A stretch of DNA of 64,000 nt from an uncultured SAR116 cluster alpha proteobacterium (GTDB lineage: Bacteria > Pseudomonadota > Alphaproteobacteria > Puniceispirillales > Marisalimonadaceae), in contig CACMTN010000008.1 of the NCBI GenBank assembly GCA_902616615.1, forward strand, positions 1-64,000, in the 5' to 3' direction. The notes below the pieces were generated by a model. The model was not told where the DNA came from. It saw nothing but the letters and a program-made list of their open reading frames with translations, and searched no databases. Made by a program: the position numbers and the translations under genes. Below, piece after piece: positions 17,976 to 26,016 of this stretch; the first letter of the stretch is position 1; the number at the start of each line of letters is the position of its first letter.

Positions 17976-19610
17976 TTAACTTATCTTATGTCCACCAAAT
18001 TGGTCTCTAAGTTTGTTTTTTAATATTTTTCCAGTGGCCCCTAAAGGAATATTATCTGTAAAAATAACATCATCTGGTATCATCCATTTTGCAACTTTGC
18101 CATTATACATTTTTAAAATCTCTTCTTTTGCGGGTGATTTACCTGGCATTGGTTGAACAATTACTATGGGTCTTTCTTCCCATTTTTCATGTGGAACAGA
18201 TATGACAGCAGCATTAGCTACGTCTGAATGTCCAACACAAATATTTTCTAAATCAATTGAGCTTATCCATTCTCCACCAGATTTAATTATATCTTTTGTT
18301 CTGTCTGTTATAGTCATAAAACCATGTTGATCTATTTTTGCAACATCACCTGTATCGAACCAACCACCATCAAGGAATCTATCTTTTTCTGTATCATCTT
18401 CAAAGTATTCTTTTAAAACCCAAAAACCCTTTGATAACAATCTTCCTTGGGTTTCTCCATCTTCTGGTAAATCATTTCCTGCATCATCAACAAGTTTCAT
18501 TTGGTGTCCAAAAATTGTTCTTCCTTGAGGTAATTTTTGATCATAATACTCCGTTCTATTTTTTGGCTCTCCTTCTAATGAAGGCATATTAACTGTTCCT
18601 AGAGGGCTCATTTCTGTCATACCCCAGGCGTGTATCACTTCTGCGCCAAACTCGTCTTCAAACCCCTCAAATAATGTCCTAGGGCATGAAGATCCACCAA
18701 TTATTAATCTTTTAACTGTATCTATTTTTTTACCAGAATCTCTCAAATAATTTAGTAATAATAGCCATATTGTTGGAACCCCAAGAGAAATAGTAACTTT
18801 TTCTTCATTCATTAAATTTGTTAAACTTTCACCATCTAATTTAGCACCAGGGAAAACTAATTTTGTACCACACATTGGTGCTGCATAAGGTGTCCCCCAA
18901 GCATTAACATGAAACATAGGTACTACAGGAAGAACAACATCTTTAACGCCATAAGGAACCACATCTTTTAAATTCATCCCGTAGGCATGAAGAACTGTTG
19001 AGCGATGAGAATATAAAACTCCCTTTGGGTTTCCAGTGGTTCCAGATGTATAACATAAAGACGAAGCTGTTCTTTCGTCCATTTGAGGCCAATCAAATTG
19101 ATCTGAATGATCTTTAATAAAATCCTCATAACAAATTACTTTAATACTATCTTTAATATTAGGTTGAACCATATTCTTATTATCAGTCATTATTAAAATT
19201 TGTTTAACTGTTTTAAAATTTTCAGATGCTTTTTCTACCAATGGTAAAATATTTAAATCAACACATAAAACCTTGTCTTGCGCATGATTTACAATATAAG
19301 AAACTTGATCGGGATGAAGTCGTGGATTTATAGTGTGGCAGACCAGGCCACTTGATGAAGTTGCATAATAAATCTCTAGGTGTCTATAACCATTCCAGGC
19401 TAAAGTCCCTACTCTATCACTTTCTTTCAAATCAAGAGATTTAAAAGCATTGGCTAATTTCTTAGTTCTTTTTCCCCAGTCAAAATAGGTATATCTATGA
19501 ATACCACCTTCAACTGTGTTTGAAACAATCTCTTGCTTATTATAGTTTTTAACAGCATGTTCAAAAATAGTTGAAATTAACAGAGGGTGATCTTGCATTA
19601 CACCAAACAA
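17976..19610 (-). CDS. Acyl-CoA ligase, DmdB/AlkK-type medium-chain branch
   Basis: An AMP-forming acyl-CoA synthetase of 544 residues, with phosphate loop YTSGTTGNPKG (187-197), HAWGMTEMSPLGT in the middle and the A10 lysine in GATGKILKNK near the C-terminus. The N-terminal pattern (DHPLLIS, CHTINPRLHP, VPMFHVNAWGTPYAAPM) closely resembles methylmercaptopropionate-CoA ligase DmdB and medium-chain ligases. The start is TTG 19610, supported by GGAG six bases upstream and by alignment with DmdB N-termini. An ATG at 19598 is the alternative. The substrate could be 3-methylmercaptopropionate or a medium-chain acid. No other DMSP demethylation gene is nearby, so the general ligase call is safer. 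Confidence 0.85.
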   Translation of the reverse strand: MFGVMQDHPLLISTIFEHAVKNYNKQEIVSNTVEGGIHRYTYFDWGKRTKKLANAFKSLDLKESDRVGTLAWNGYRHLEIYYATSSSGLVCHTINPRLHPDQVSYIVNHAQDKVLCVDLNILPLVEKASENFKTVKQILIMTDNKNMVQPNIKDSIKVICYEDFIKDHSDQFDWPQMDERTASSLCYTSGTTGNPKGVLYSHRSTVLHAYGMNLKDVVPYGVKDVVLPVVPMFHVNAWGTPYAAPMCGTKLVFPGAKLDGESLTNLMNEEKVTISLGVPTIWLLLLNYLRDSGKKIDTVKRLIIGGSSCPRTLFEGFEDEFGAEVIHAWGMTEMSPLGTVNMPSLEGEPKNRTEYYDQKLPQGRTIFGHQMKLVDDAGNDLPEDGETQGRLLSKGFWVLKEYFEDDTEKDRFLDGGWFDTGDVAKIDQHGFMTITDRTKDIIKSGGEWISSIDLENICVGHSDVANAAVISVPHEKWEERPIVIVQPMPGKSPAKEEILKMYNGKVAKWMIPDDVIFTDNIPLGATGKILKNKLRDQFGGHKIS

Positions 19611-19697
19611 ATGACTCTCCTATTAAGTTACATTTAAATATATAATCATCATAAATAATATATTGAAAGTACTATTTCAAAGTAAATAAATATTAAT

Positions 19698-20612
19698 TTA
19701 TATCTTTTTATGTATATAAGTTGTGTCGTATTTTTTAGATAGATATTCACCAGCAATAATTTTATCTTTTTTTGATATTATTGTGTCATATTGTGGATTG
19801 AAGAAAAAAGGTATGGAGAATCGCTCTTTATTATTTCCATATACGCGGTGAGGTGTAGCCTTTATTTTTTTCTTAGACCAAAATTCTAACATATCTCCAA
19901 AATTGACTATGACTTCACCTTCCTTTGGGGTTACCAATTCCCACTCATTTGAAGGATTTTTAATTTCGAGTCCAGGATTATTATCCGTTAACAAAATTGT
20001 CAAGCAACCATAATCAGTATGAGGTGCTATGCCATAATCTTTGTTCGATAATGATGACCTCCTTGGTGGATAATAATTACATCTTAGCAACGACATTGGA
20101 TTTTGAAATTTATCTCTAAAAAAATTTTCAGATAAGTCCAAAGAACGTTCAATAAATGATAAAACATGCATCCCAATTTGAGTACATAGATCATAATAAT
20201 TATTAACAGTATTTTCAAACAATGGTAATTGTTCAGGCCAAAGATTTTTAGCATAATAATTTAAGTCTCTAAATTCATCTTTAACTTTTTGATGAGGACC
20301 AGTATCAAAAATCTCTTTATAATCTGGGTTGTAATCTGGGTTAACTTGTTCTCCTTTTGGAGCACCCCATCCTCTATTAGAAGAGGTTAAATCCATATTT
20401 ACTTTATTTTTTTCTTCAAACGGAAGATCAAAAAAGGCTTTATAAGTTTTGAAGATATTATTTTTTACTTTCTTATCTATTGGTGTGTTTTGTAATAGCA
20501 AAAAACCATAATGAGAAATAGCATAATTAAATTTTTCTAATTCAGCATTAAAGGACGCATCTACTTGATTTGAAATTATTTTATAATCTACTTTTGGTAT
20601 CGTTAATTGCAT
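19698..20612 (-). CDS. 2-oxoglutarate/Fe(II)-dependent oxygenase, isopenicillin N synthase-like
   Basis: A 304-residue oxygenase with the DIOX_N region at the start and the double-stranded beta-helix core. The iron facial triad is H198, D200 and H255, and the 2-oxoglutarate-binding pair is R264-x-S266. The reaction is likely hydroxylation of a small molecule using O2 and 2-oxoglutarate. The neighbours (acyl-CoA ligase downstream on the same strand, MaoC dehydratase divergent) do not identify the substrate. The gap at 19611-19697 holds no gene. Confidence 0.85.
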   Translation of the reverse strand: MQLTIPKVDYKIISNQVDASFNAELEKFNYAISHYGFLLLQNTPIDKKVKNNIFKTYKAFFDLPFEEKNKVNMDLTSSNRGWGAPKGEQVNPDYNPDYKEIFDTGPHQKVKDEFRDLNYYAKNLWPEQLPLFENTVNNYYDLCTQIGMHVLSFIERSLDLSENFFRDKFQNPMSLLRCNYYPPRRSSLSNKDYGIAPHTDYGCLTILLTDNNPGLEIKNPSNEWELVTPKEGEVIVNFGDMLEFWSKKKIKATPHRVYGNNKERFSIPFFFNPQYDTIISKKDKIIAGEYLSKKYDTTYIHKKI

Positions 20613-20729
20613 ATTATTAAAGTCATAATAAATTTTAAAAATTCAAGATTTGTATTTATAATATTATTATTTAATTAAATAACTTTAAGTGTATATTTGA
20701 AATTAATAAAATAAAAAAAGGCATTTAAA

Positions 20730-21188
20730 ATGATAATAATAAAAAATCCTTCTGAAATAAAAAATTTTATAAACAAACCCCTTACACCTAGTGAATGGTA
20801 TCACGTTACACAGGAGAAGATAAATAAATTTGCTGATGCAACATCAGATCACCAATGGATACATGTTGATGAAAAGAGAGCAGAACAGGAAATGCCAGAC
20901 GGCAAAACAATTGCGCATGGATATTACATGGTTTCTCTTCTTCCAAAATTAGCTGCTCAAAATGCACAAATACAAAACACATCCAAAACCCTTAATTATG
21001 GGTCTGACAAAGTGAGATTTATAAACATGGTTAAAGCAGGTTCTCAAGTTAGGTTAAACAGAACAATAATTTCTTGCGAGGAAATGAAAAATGGGGGCTA
21101 TAGAGTAGTAAATAAATGTGAATTAGAAATTAAAGATGATATTAAACCTGCTTTTATAGCGGAAACAATATCATTAGTATTCCCATAA
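20730..21188 (+). CDS. MaoC-type (R)-specific enoyl-CoA hydratase/dehydratase
   Basis: A single-hotdog MaoC protein of 152 residues. The hydratase motif around residues 34-51 (FADATSDHQWIHVDEKRA) holds the catalytic D40 and H45. Such enzymes add water to trans-2-enoyl-CoA to give (R)-3-hydroxyacyl-CoA. The gene is followed after 15 bases by a quinone-oxidoreductase-like reductase, so the two are likely cotranscribed. An AT-rich gap of 117 bases upstream, divergent from the oxygenase, presumably holds the promoter. Confidence 0.87.
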   Translation: MIIIKNPSEIKNFINKPLTPSEWYHVTQEKINKFADATSDHQWIHVDEKRAEQEMPDGKTIAHGYYMVSLLPKLAAQNAQIQNTSKTLNYGSDKVRFINMVKAGSQVRLNRTIISCEEMKNGGYRVVNKCELEIKDDIKPAFIAETISLVFP

Positions 21189-21203
21189 ATTAAAGGATAT
21201 AAT

Positions 21204-22172
21204 ATGAAAGCTATAGTCTGTAACAATTTTGGTCCCATAAAAAATATTAAGTACATGGATGTGGAAAATCCTGAAATTGATGATGAAAGTATTCTGATTA
21301 GTGTAAGATCTGTTGGTGTAAATTTTCCTGATGGTCTCCTTGTTCAAGGTAAGTATCAATTGAAACCAGAAACACCTTTTATTCCAGGCATGGAAGTCTC
21401 TGGTGAAATAATAGAGCTTGGATCAAAAGTTGTAGATTTTAAAATTGGTGATCGGGTTGCTGGCTTATCAAGACTTAGTGGATATGCTGAAAAAGCAGCA
21501 GTGAAATTTTCTTCTGTATTTAAAATTCCGGATAGCATGTCATTTGATGATTCTTGCGCTTTATTATGTGCTTATGGAACATCCCATTATGCACTAAAAC
21601 AGAGAGGTCAATTAAAAAAAGATGAAACTCTAGTTGTATTAGGTGCGTCAGGTTCAACTGGAATTGCAGCCATTCAAATTGGTAAAATAATGGGTGCAAA
21701 AGTAATTGCTGTCGCCTCAAATGCTGAAAAACAAAAAATAGCAAAAGATAGTGGTGCAGATCTTGCAATTGGATATGATAATCTAAAAGAAAATTTAAAA
21801 GAAATTTCAAATGGTAATGGAATTGATGTTATTTTCGACCCAGTCGGTGGAGACACTTTTGACACAATTGCAAGAACTATGGCCAGAAAAGGTAGATTAT
21901 TAGTGATCGGATTTGCTTCTGGGTCAATACCAAAATTAGCTATAAACCTGGCCTTAGTAAAAGAGTTCAGTGTAGTAGGTGTTTTTTGGGGTGCATTTAC
22001 TAGAGCTGAACCAGATGAATATAAGTTAAATATGATTGAATTATTTGATTGGTACCAAAAAGGATTTTTAAAACCTCTAATAGAAGAAAGTCACCCTTTA
22101 TCAAAAGCTGCTGCAGTTCTAGAAAAAATTCTTGCTAGAGGTGCAAAAGGAAAAATCATTTTAACGCCATAA
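21204..22172 (+). CDS. Zinc-independent medium-chain reductase (NADPH:quinone oxidoreductase-like)
   Basis: A member of the MDR superfamily, 322 residues, without the cysteine set that binds structural or catalytic zinc. The substrate domain starts MKAIVCNNFGPIKNIKY, and the coenzyme domain has the nucleotide motif near LGASGSTGIAAIQIGK. A quinone or enoyl reductase activity with NADPH is typical. It follows the MaoC gene by 15 bases and has an AAAGGA Shine-Dalgarno. Reduction of an enoyl intermediate with the MaoC enzyme is plausible but not provable from sequence. Confidence 0.82.
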   Translation: MKAIVCNNFGPIKNIKYMDVENPEIDDESILISVRSVGVNFPDGLLVQGKYQLKPETPFIPGMEVSGEIIELGSKVVDFKIGDRVAGLSRLSGYAEKAAVKFSSVFKIPDSMSFDDSCALLCAYGTSHYALKQRGQLKKDETLVVLGASGSTGIAAIQIGKIMGAKVIAVASNAEKQKIAKDSGADLAIGYDNLKENLKEISNGNGIDVIFDPVGGDTFDTIARTMARKGRLLVIGFASGSIPKLAINLALVKEFSVVGVFWGAFTRAEPDEYKLNMIELFDWYQKGFLKPLIEESHPLSKAAAVLEKILARGAKGKIILTP

Positions 22173-22200
22173 AAATCCAATTGTATTTATTTTTGATTCA

Positions 22201-22995
22201 TTAATCTTTTTTAATAAGAAAATTGAATAGATAGGAAAGAAAAAATAAAGTTGCACTTACTACAACTATTGACGGTCCTGAAGGCGCATCAATCTCCACA
22301 GAGAGAAAAATGCCAAGAATTACAGAAAAAATACCTATTAAGGTTGCAATTAACGCCATTTGTTCTGGAGAATTAGCTAACCTTCTAGAAGTTGCTGCTG
22401 GTATTATCAACATGGCTGTTATTAGCAACAATCCTATAATTTGCAACGATACCGCCACTACAATTGTTAAAATTGTGGTTAATAATAAATTAATATAAAT
22501 AGGATTTATTCCTTCAGCTCTAGCTAAATCTTCGTCAATTGTAACTAAAAGAAGGGAAGACCAATTAAATGTGACAAGAAAAATTACTAAAATCACGCCA
22601 AGATACATCATCCATAAATCATTAGAACTTACTGTCAGAATATCCCCAAACAAAAATGCATGAATATCTATTTTAATTCTATTAAGTGAAATTACAATAA
22701 TTCCAATGGATAATGCGAGATGAGCTAATACTCCTAAAAGTGTGTCAGTTGACAAAATCTTACTTTGTTGTAGCCACAAAAAAAGGATGCCGAATAATAA
22801 GCATACAACAATAATACCAAAATTAATTCCTGTTCCTAGCAATATACCTAACCCAACACCGAGTAATGAACTATGGGCAATTGATTCACCATAGTAAGAC
22901 ATTCTACGCCAAACAACAAAGCAGCCCACAAGTCCTGATATTAGAGCTACTGCAATACCTGCAATAATACCTCTTATAATAAATGGATCAGTTAT
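22201..22995 (-). CDS. znuB: Zinc ABC transporter permease ZnuB (apparent ATA start)
   Basis: Inner-membrane permease of the ZnuABC zinc importer, with multiple hydrophobic segments and the family marks GCFVVWRRMSYYGESIAHSSLLG. The frame has no ATG, GTG or TTG before GTG 22929. Starting there would delete conserved residues (DPFIIRGIIAGIAVALISGL) that form the first membrane helix. The frame continues up to ATA 22995-22993, which overlaps the znuC stop as ATAA, with GGAG seven bases upstream. This gives 264 residues, the normal family length. I therefore annotate ATA as the start; it is unusual and rests on inference. An undetected sequence error is the alternative. Confidence 0.8.
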   Translation of the reverse strand: MTDPFIIRGIIAGIAVALISGLVGCFVVWRRMSYYGESIAHSSLLGVGLGILLGTGINFGIIVVCLLFGILFLWLQQSKILSTDTLLGVLAHLALSIGIIVISLNRIKIDIHAFLFGDILTVSSNDLWMMYLGVILVIFLVTFNWSSLLLVTIDEDLARAEGINPIYINLLLTTILTIVVAVSLQIIGLLLITAMLIIPAATSRRLANSPEQMALIATLIGIFSVILGIFLSVEIDAPSGPSIVVVSATLFFLSYLFNFLIKKD

Positions 22996-23744
22996 TTTAT
23001 CTCTCCATCTATTAAATGATTATCTATTTGAGATGTATGATTTGTATGTTGATAAACAGCCATCATATTCGCCATGTCCTCACCAAACATTGAAATAAAT
23101 TCTGGGTCTTGGGCAACTTGCTGAGGTTTGCCTGAACAACAAATATGATTAGAGAGGCACAAAACTTTTTTTGTTGAAACCATTACTAAATGGAGATCGT
23201 GAGAAACCATTAAAATACTAATATCTCTTTTAGAATAGATTTCTTGAATGAGTTTATAAAAACTCAATTGCCCTGAAATATCTAAATTTTGAGCAGGTTC
23301 ATCCAAAACAAGTAAATCTGGATTATTCAATAAACTTCTTGCCAACAAAACCCTTTGCATTTCTCCACCCGATAAGACTGAAAGTTGTTTGTCTACTAAC
23401 TGTCTTATATCAATCTCTGAGACTACTTGTTTGAAAGAAATATCATCATATTTCTTTCTAACAGTAATAAAATTTTTTACCGTCATAGGCATTGTATTGA
23501 TTACATTTATACTTTGTGGCATGTACCCAATTTTTAATTTGTTTTTTTTCTGAATCTCTCCAAAATTAGGTTTATAAAAACCCATCAAACATTTTAAGAG
23601 CATAGTTTTTCCAGCACCATTAGGGCCTATAATAGTAATAAAATCATTTTTATTAATTTGTATATCGATGTTTTTTAAAATAGATTTATGATGTTTAATG
23701 ACGCTAACGTTTGAAGCAGAAATTAAGGCATTAATTGTTTTCAT
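22992..23744 (-). CDS. znuC: Zinc ABC transporter ATP-binding protein ZnuC
   Basis: ATPase of the zinc importer, 250 residues. Walker A is GPNGAGKT (40-47), the signature is LSGGEMQR (124-131), and Walker B is LLVLDEP (144-150). A histidine-containing tail (YQHTNHTSQIDNH) is typical of ZnuC and may sense or bind zinc. It is coupled to its neighbours, overlapping zur by 4 bases (ATGA) upstream and znuB by 4 bases (ATAA) downstream. Expression should follow the zur promoter region at 24206-24294. Confidence 0.93.
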   Translation of the reverse strand: MKTINALISASNVSVIKHHKSILKNIDIQINKNDFITIIGPNGAGKTMLLKCLMGFYKPNFGEIQKKNKLKIGYMPQSINVINTMPMTVKNFITVRKKYDDISFKQVVSEIDIRQLVDKQLSVLSGGEMQRVLLARSLLNNPDLLVLDEPAQNLDISGQLSFYKLIQEIYSKRDISILMVSHDLHLVMVSTKKVLCLSNHICCSGKPQQVAQDPEFISMFGEDMANMMAVYQHTNHTSQIDNHLIDGEIK

Positions 23745-24205
23745 TTTTGACTACAATCTAAACAATGTCCTTCAATTTCTAATGTAGTATTACTGATCAC
23801 AAAATTATTATGAATAGCTGTTTTTGAAATTCTGTCTTTTAAACTGTCGTCACAGCATTCTTGATAAATATTACATTTTTTACAAATTAAAAAATAACAT
23901 TCTTTATGAGCTTTAGGATGAAAACATCCTACAAAAGAGTTTATGGAATTTAGCTTATGAACAAACCCATTTTCTATTAAAAAATCAATAGCCCTATAAA
24001 CTGTGGGTGGATGTGAGGGTTTATTATTTATGTTGCTTATTTTATCAAGTATTTCATATGCTTTTACAGGTTTGTTATTTTTAATAATTATCTCAAAAAC
24101 TTGTCTCCTAATTTCTGTAAGACCTAATTTATTTGATTTACAAATTTCTTCAACTTTATGAATTGTGGCTTTTAATTCAGATGTGGATTTTGATTTCATA
24201 TTCAT
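23741..24205 (-). CDS. zur: Zinc uptake regulator Zur (Fur family)
   Basis: A 154-residue Fur-family repressor. The winged-helix recognition segment is PPTVYRAIDFLIENGFVHKL (67-86), followed by FHPKAHKECYFLIC with histidine/cysteine metal ligands. Structural zinc pairs are C108/C111 and C148/C151. Position at the head of znuCB and divergent from znuA makes Zur, not Fur, the likely identity. A Zur-box-like palindrome lies 48 bases before its start, so autoregulation is likely. The second copy of the box near folE suggests a small Zur regulon within the window. Confidence 0.92.
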   Translation of the reverse strand: MNMKSKSTSELKATIHKVEEICKSNKLGLTEIRRQVFEIIIKNNKPVKAYEILDKISNINNKPSHPPTVYRAIDFLIENGFVHKLNSINSFVGCFHPKAHKECYFLICKKCNIYQECCDDSLKDRISKTAIHNNFVISNTTLEIEGHCLDCSQK

Positions 24206-24252
24206 GCCCTACTCTACAATAATAAAGTTGACTTTGAAACAATATAATTTAT

Positions 24253-24270
24253 GTTATGTTATAACATTAC
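24253..24270. promoter_or_regulatory. Zur-box-like operator between zur and znuA
   Basis: GTTATGTTATAACATTAC, identical to the element at 17303-17320. It lies 24 bases before the znuA start and 47 bases before the zur start. A possible promoter for znuA, TTGACT (24228) with TATGTT (24250) spaced 16 bases, would overlap the box, which fits repression by Zur with zinc bound. Confidence 0.85.
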
Positions 24271-24294
24271 AATGATTAATCAAGGATATAAATA

Positions 24295-25365
24295 ATGTTT
24301 AAATTTCTAACTATTTTCTCTTTTATAATTTGTTTCAGTTTCAATTTATTTGCCTCTGAAACAAAAGGTGTTGTTACAACTATTCAACCAATAAATTCTC
24401 TAGTAAGTGCTGTTATTGGAAATACTGGCAAAACGATTTCATTAATACCAGCTGAAGTATCACCCCACGAATACAAATTAAAACCTTCTGATACAAAAAA
24501 ATTACAAAATGCAAATATAATATTTTTTGTCTCAGATCACCTTGAGTCAAGTGTAACTAAAGTATTTGAGAACCTTCCTAAAAACATAAAAATAATCAAC
24601 TTAATGGAAGATACTGGAATTAAACATTTAGCAATAAGAGATAATGAGGCATGGGAACGTCATGACCACAATCATGGACATGGTGATCACGATGATCATG
24701 ATAAACATTCTAAGAAACATGACGATCACGACCACGATAAACATGCTAAGAAACATGACGATCATGACCATGATAAACATGAAAAGAAACATGACGACCA
24801 CGACCATGATAAACATGCAAAAAAACATGATGATCACGATGATCATGAAAAAGAAGACGATGTTCACATTTGGTTGAGTCCAGATAACGCAGTAAAGATT
24901 ATCAAAAAGATAAATAAAGAATTAAGTTTATTTTTCCCAGAAAATGCAAAGACATATGATCAAAATGCCAATCAAATGATTAAGAAAATTAATCAATTAA
25001 AAGTTGAATTAAAAAATGAATTATCAGGTATTAAAGATAAACCATATGTAGTATTTCATGATGCATATCAATATTTTGAAACAAGCTTTGGTTTAAATGC
25101 TGTTGGCTCTGTTGCGTTAGAAGGAGATATAGCTTCTTCACCAAAACAAATATCTTTTATAAAAGATAAAATTGTTAAATTAAAAGCTTCATGTGTTTTT
25201 CAAGAACCTCAGTTTGATAGTAAATTAGTAAAAATTGTTGTTGAGGGTACTAATGCACAAATAGGTACAATAGATCCCCTTGGTGTTAATATAAAAAGTG
25301 GGGAAAATTTTTATTTACAATTACTTAAAAACATGGCTAAAAGTCTGAAGGATTGTTTAGGGTAA
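24295..25365 (+). CDS. znuA: Periplasmic zinc-binding protein ZnuA with expanded histidine-rich loop
   Basis: Substrate-binding protein of zinc import, 356 residues. A signal peptide of about 20 residues ends NLFA. Likely zinc ligands are H58 (SPHEYKLKPSD), H191 (VHIWLSPDNA), H255 (FHDAYQYFE) and D327. Between the first two ligands is a long His/Asp/Lys loop (about 123-186) built from 12-residue repeats, much larger than the charged loop of many ZnuA proteins. It would act as a low-affinity zinc collector in the periplasm. A Zur box lies 24 bases upstream. The next gene, 9 bases downstream, is an ABC ATPase that is not ZnuC. Confidence 0.93.
   Translation: MFKFLTIFSFIICFSFNLFASETKGVVTTIQPINSLVSAVIGNTGKTISLIPAEVSPHEYKLKPSDTKKLQNANIIFFVSDHLESSVTKVFENLPKNIKIINLMEDTGIKHLAIRDNEAWERHDHNHGHGDHDDHDKHSKKHDDHDHDKHAKKHDDHDHDKHEKKHDDHDHDKHAKKHDDHDDHEKEDDVHIWLSPDNAVKIIKKINKELSLFFPENAKTYDQNANQMIKKINQLKVELKNELSGIKDKPYVVFHDAYQYFETSFGLNAVGSVALEGDIASSPKQISFIKDKIVKLKASCVFQEPQFDSKLVKIVVEGTNAQIGTIDPLGVNIKSGENFYLQLLKNMAKSLKDCLG
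24712..24852 (+). repeat. 36-base in-frame tandem repeats in znuA
   Basis: Three full 36-base units and a partial fourth encode KKHDDHDHDKH plus Ala or Glu (residues 140-175, then 176-186). The units differ by several silent changes (for example GATCACGACCAC against GATCATGACCAT), so the array is not brand new. It is a coding minisatellite and not a CRISPR array, since there are no unique spacers. Confidence 0.85.
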
Positions 25366-25374
25366 TGATTATAA

Positions 25375-26016
25375 ATGTTAATTTGTGAAGATATATCATT
25401 TGATATTGACGGACAAAAATTATTTTCAAACATTAATTTAAATCTTAAACCTCAGAAGGACCTTTTAATAACTGGTCCTTCTGGAATTGGTAAAACAACC
25501 TTACTTAGTATTATATGCGGTATTCAAAAACCAACCTCTGGTAAAATAACTTATAATGGTATTGACCTTTATAACTTACCTGAAAACAAAATAGATGAAT
25601 TTAGAGGTAAAAATCTTGGTGTGGTTTTTCAAAATTTTAACTTAATTAATACATTTACTGTTAAACAAAACTTAGAAATTGCTGTAAGTGCTATTAATAC
25701 AAAAAAATCAATTCCATTTTTTAACCTTTTGGATAGAGTTGGACTGGCAAACAAATCGCATATAAAAGTTGCAAACTTAAGCATTGGAGAAAAACAAAGA
25801 CTTGCTGTGGCACGTGGTTTTGTTGGGAATCCGAAATGGGTTTTTTGTGATGAACCAACTTCATCATTAGACGATAAAAATGCTAATATTATAGCGAATT
25901 TGATAAAAGAAGAAAGCTTGCGTTGTAAAGCTTCACTGGTGCTTATAACACATGATAGTCGTATACAATCTTTAATAAAATTCTCTAAAATTTTAAAATT
26001 AGGAGATGAGTTATAA
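25375..26016 (+). CDS. ABC transporter ATP-binding protein, LolD/MacB type, in zinc locus
   Basis: An ATPase of 213 residues. Walker A is GPSGIGKT (34-41), the signature is LSIGEKQR (135-142), and Walker B is WVFCDEPTSSLD (155-166). It belongs to the LolD/MacB branch, which couples to FtsX-like permeases rather than to ZnuB. The gene lies 9 bases after znuA and overlaps the permease start by 4 bases. In Vibrio the zinc-regulated zrgABCDE cluster combines a similar ABC pair with a His-rich protein and a DUF3299 protein. A role in zinc acquisition or release of envelope zinc is inferred from that parallel and from the Zur box upstream. Confidence 0.85.
   Translation: MLICEDISFDIDGQKLFSNINLNLKPQKDLLITGPSGIGKTTLLSIICGIQKPTSGKITYNGIDLYNLPENKIDEFRGKNLGVVFQNFNLINTFTVKQNLEIAVSAINTKKSIPFFNLLDRVGLANKSHIKVANLSIGEKQRLAVARGFVGNPKWVFCDEPTSSLDDKNANIIANLIKEESLRCKASLVLITHDSRIQSLIKFSKILKLGDEL

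Noticed and set aside
17976..19610. Definite assignment of the acyl-CoA ligase as DmdB.
   Set aside because: Similarity is strong, but related medium-chain ligases share the same motifs and no other DMSP gene is nearby, so only the family is claimed.
24712..24852. Regular 36-base repeats resembling CRISPR repeat length.
   Set aside because: The units are contiguous, with no unique spacers, and lie in frame inside znuA.
24628..24867. Open frames opposite the znuA histidine repeat, one reading as a string of hydrophobic residues like a membrane protein.
   Set aside because: They are the reverse reading of His/Asp codon repeats. Codon pattern, signal peptide and homology all support znuA on the plus strand.
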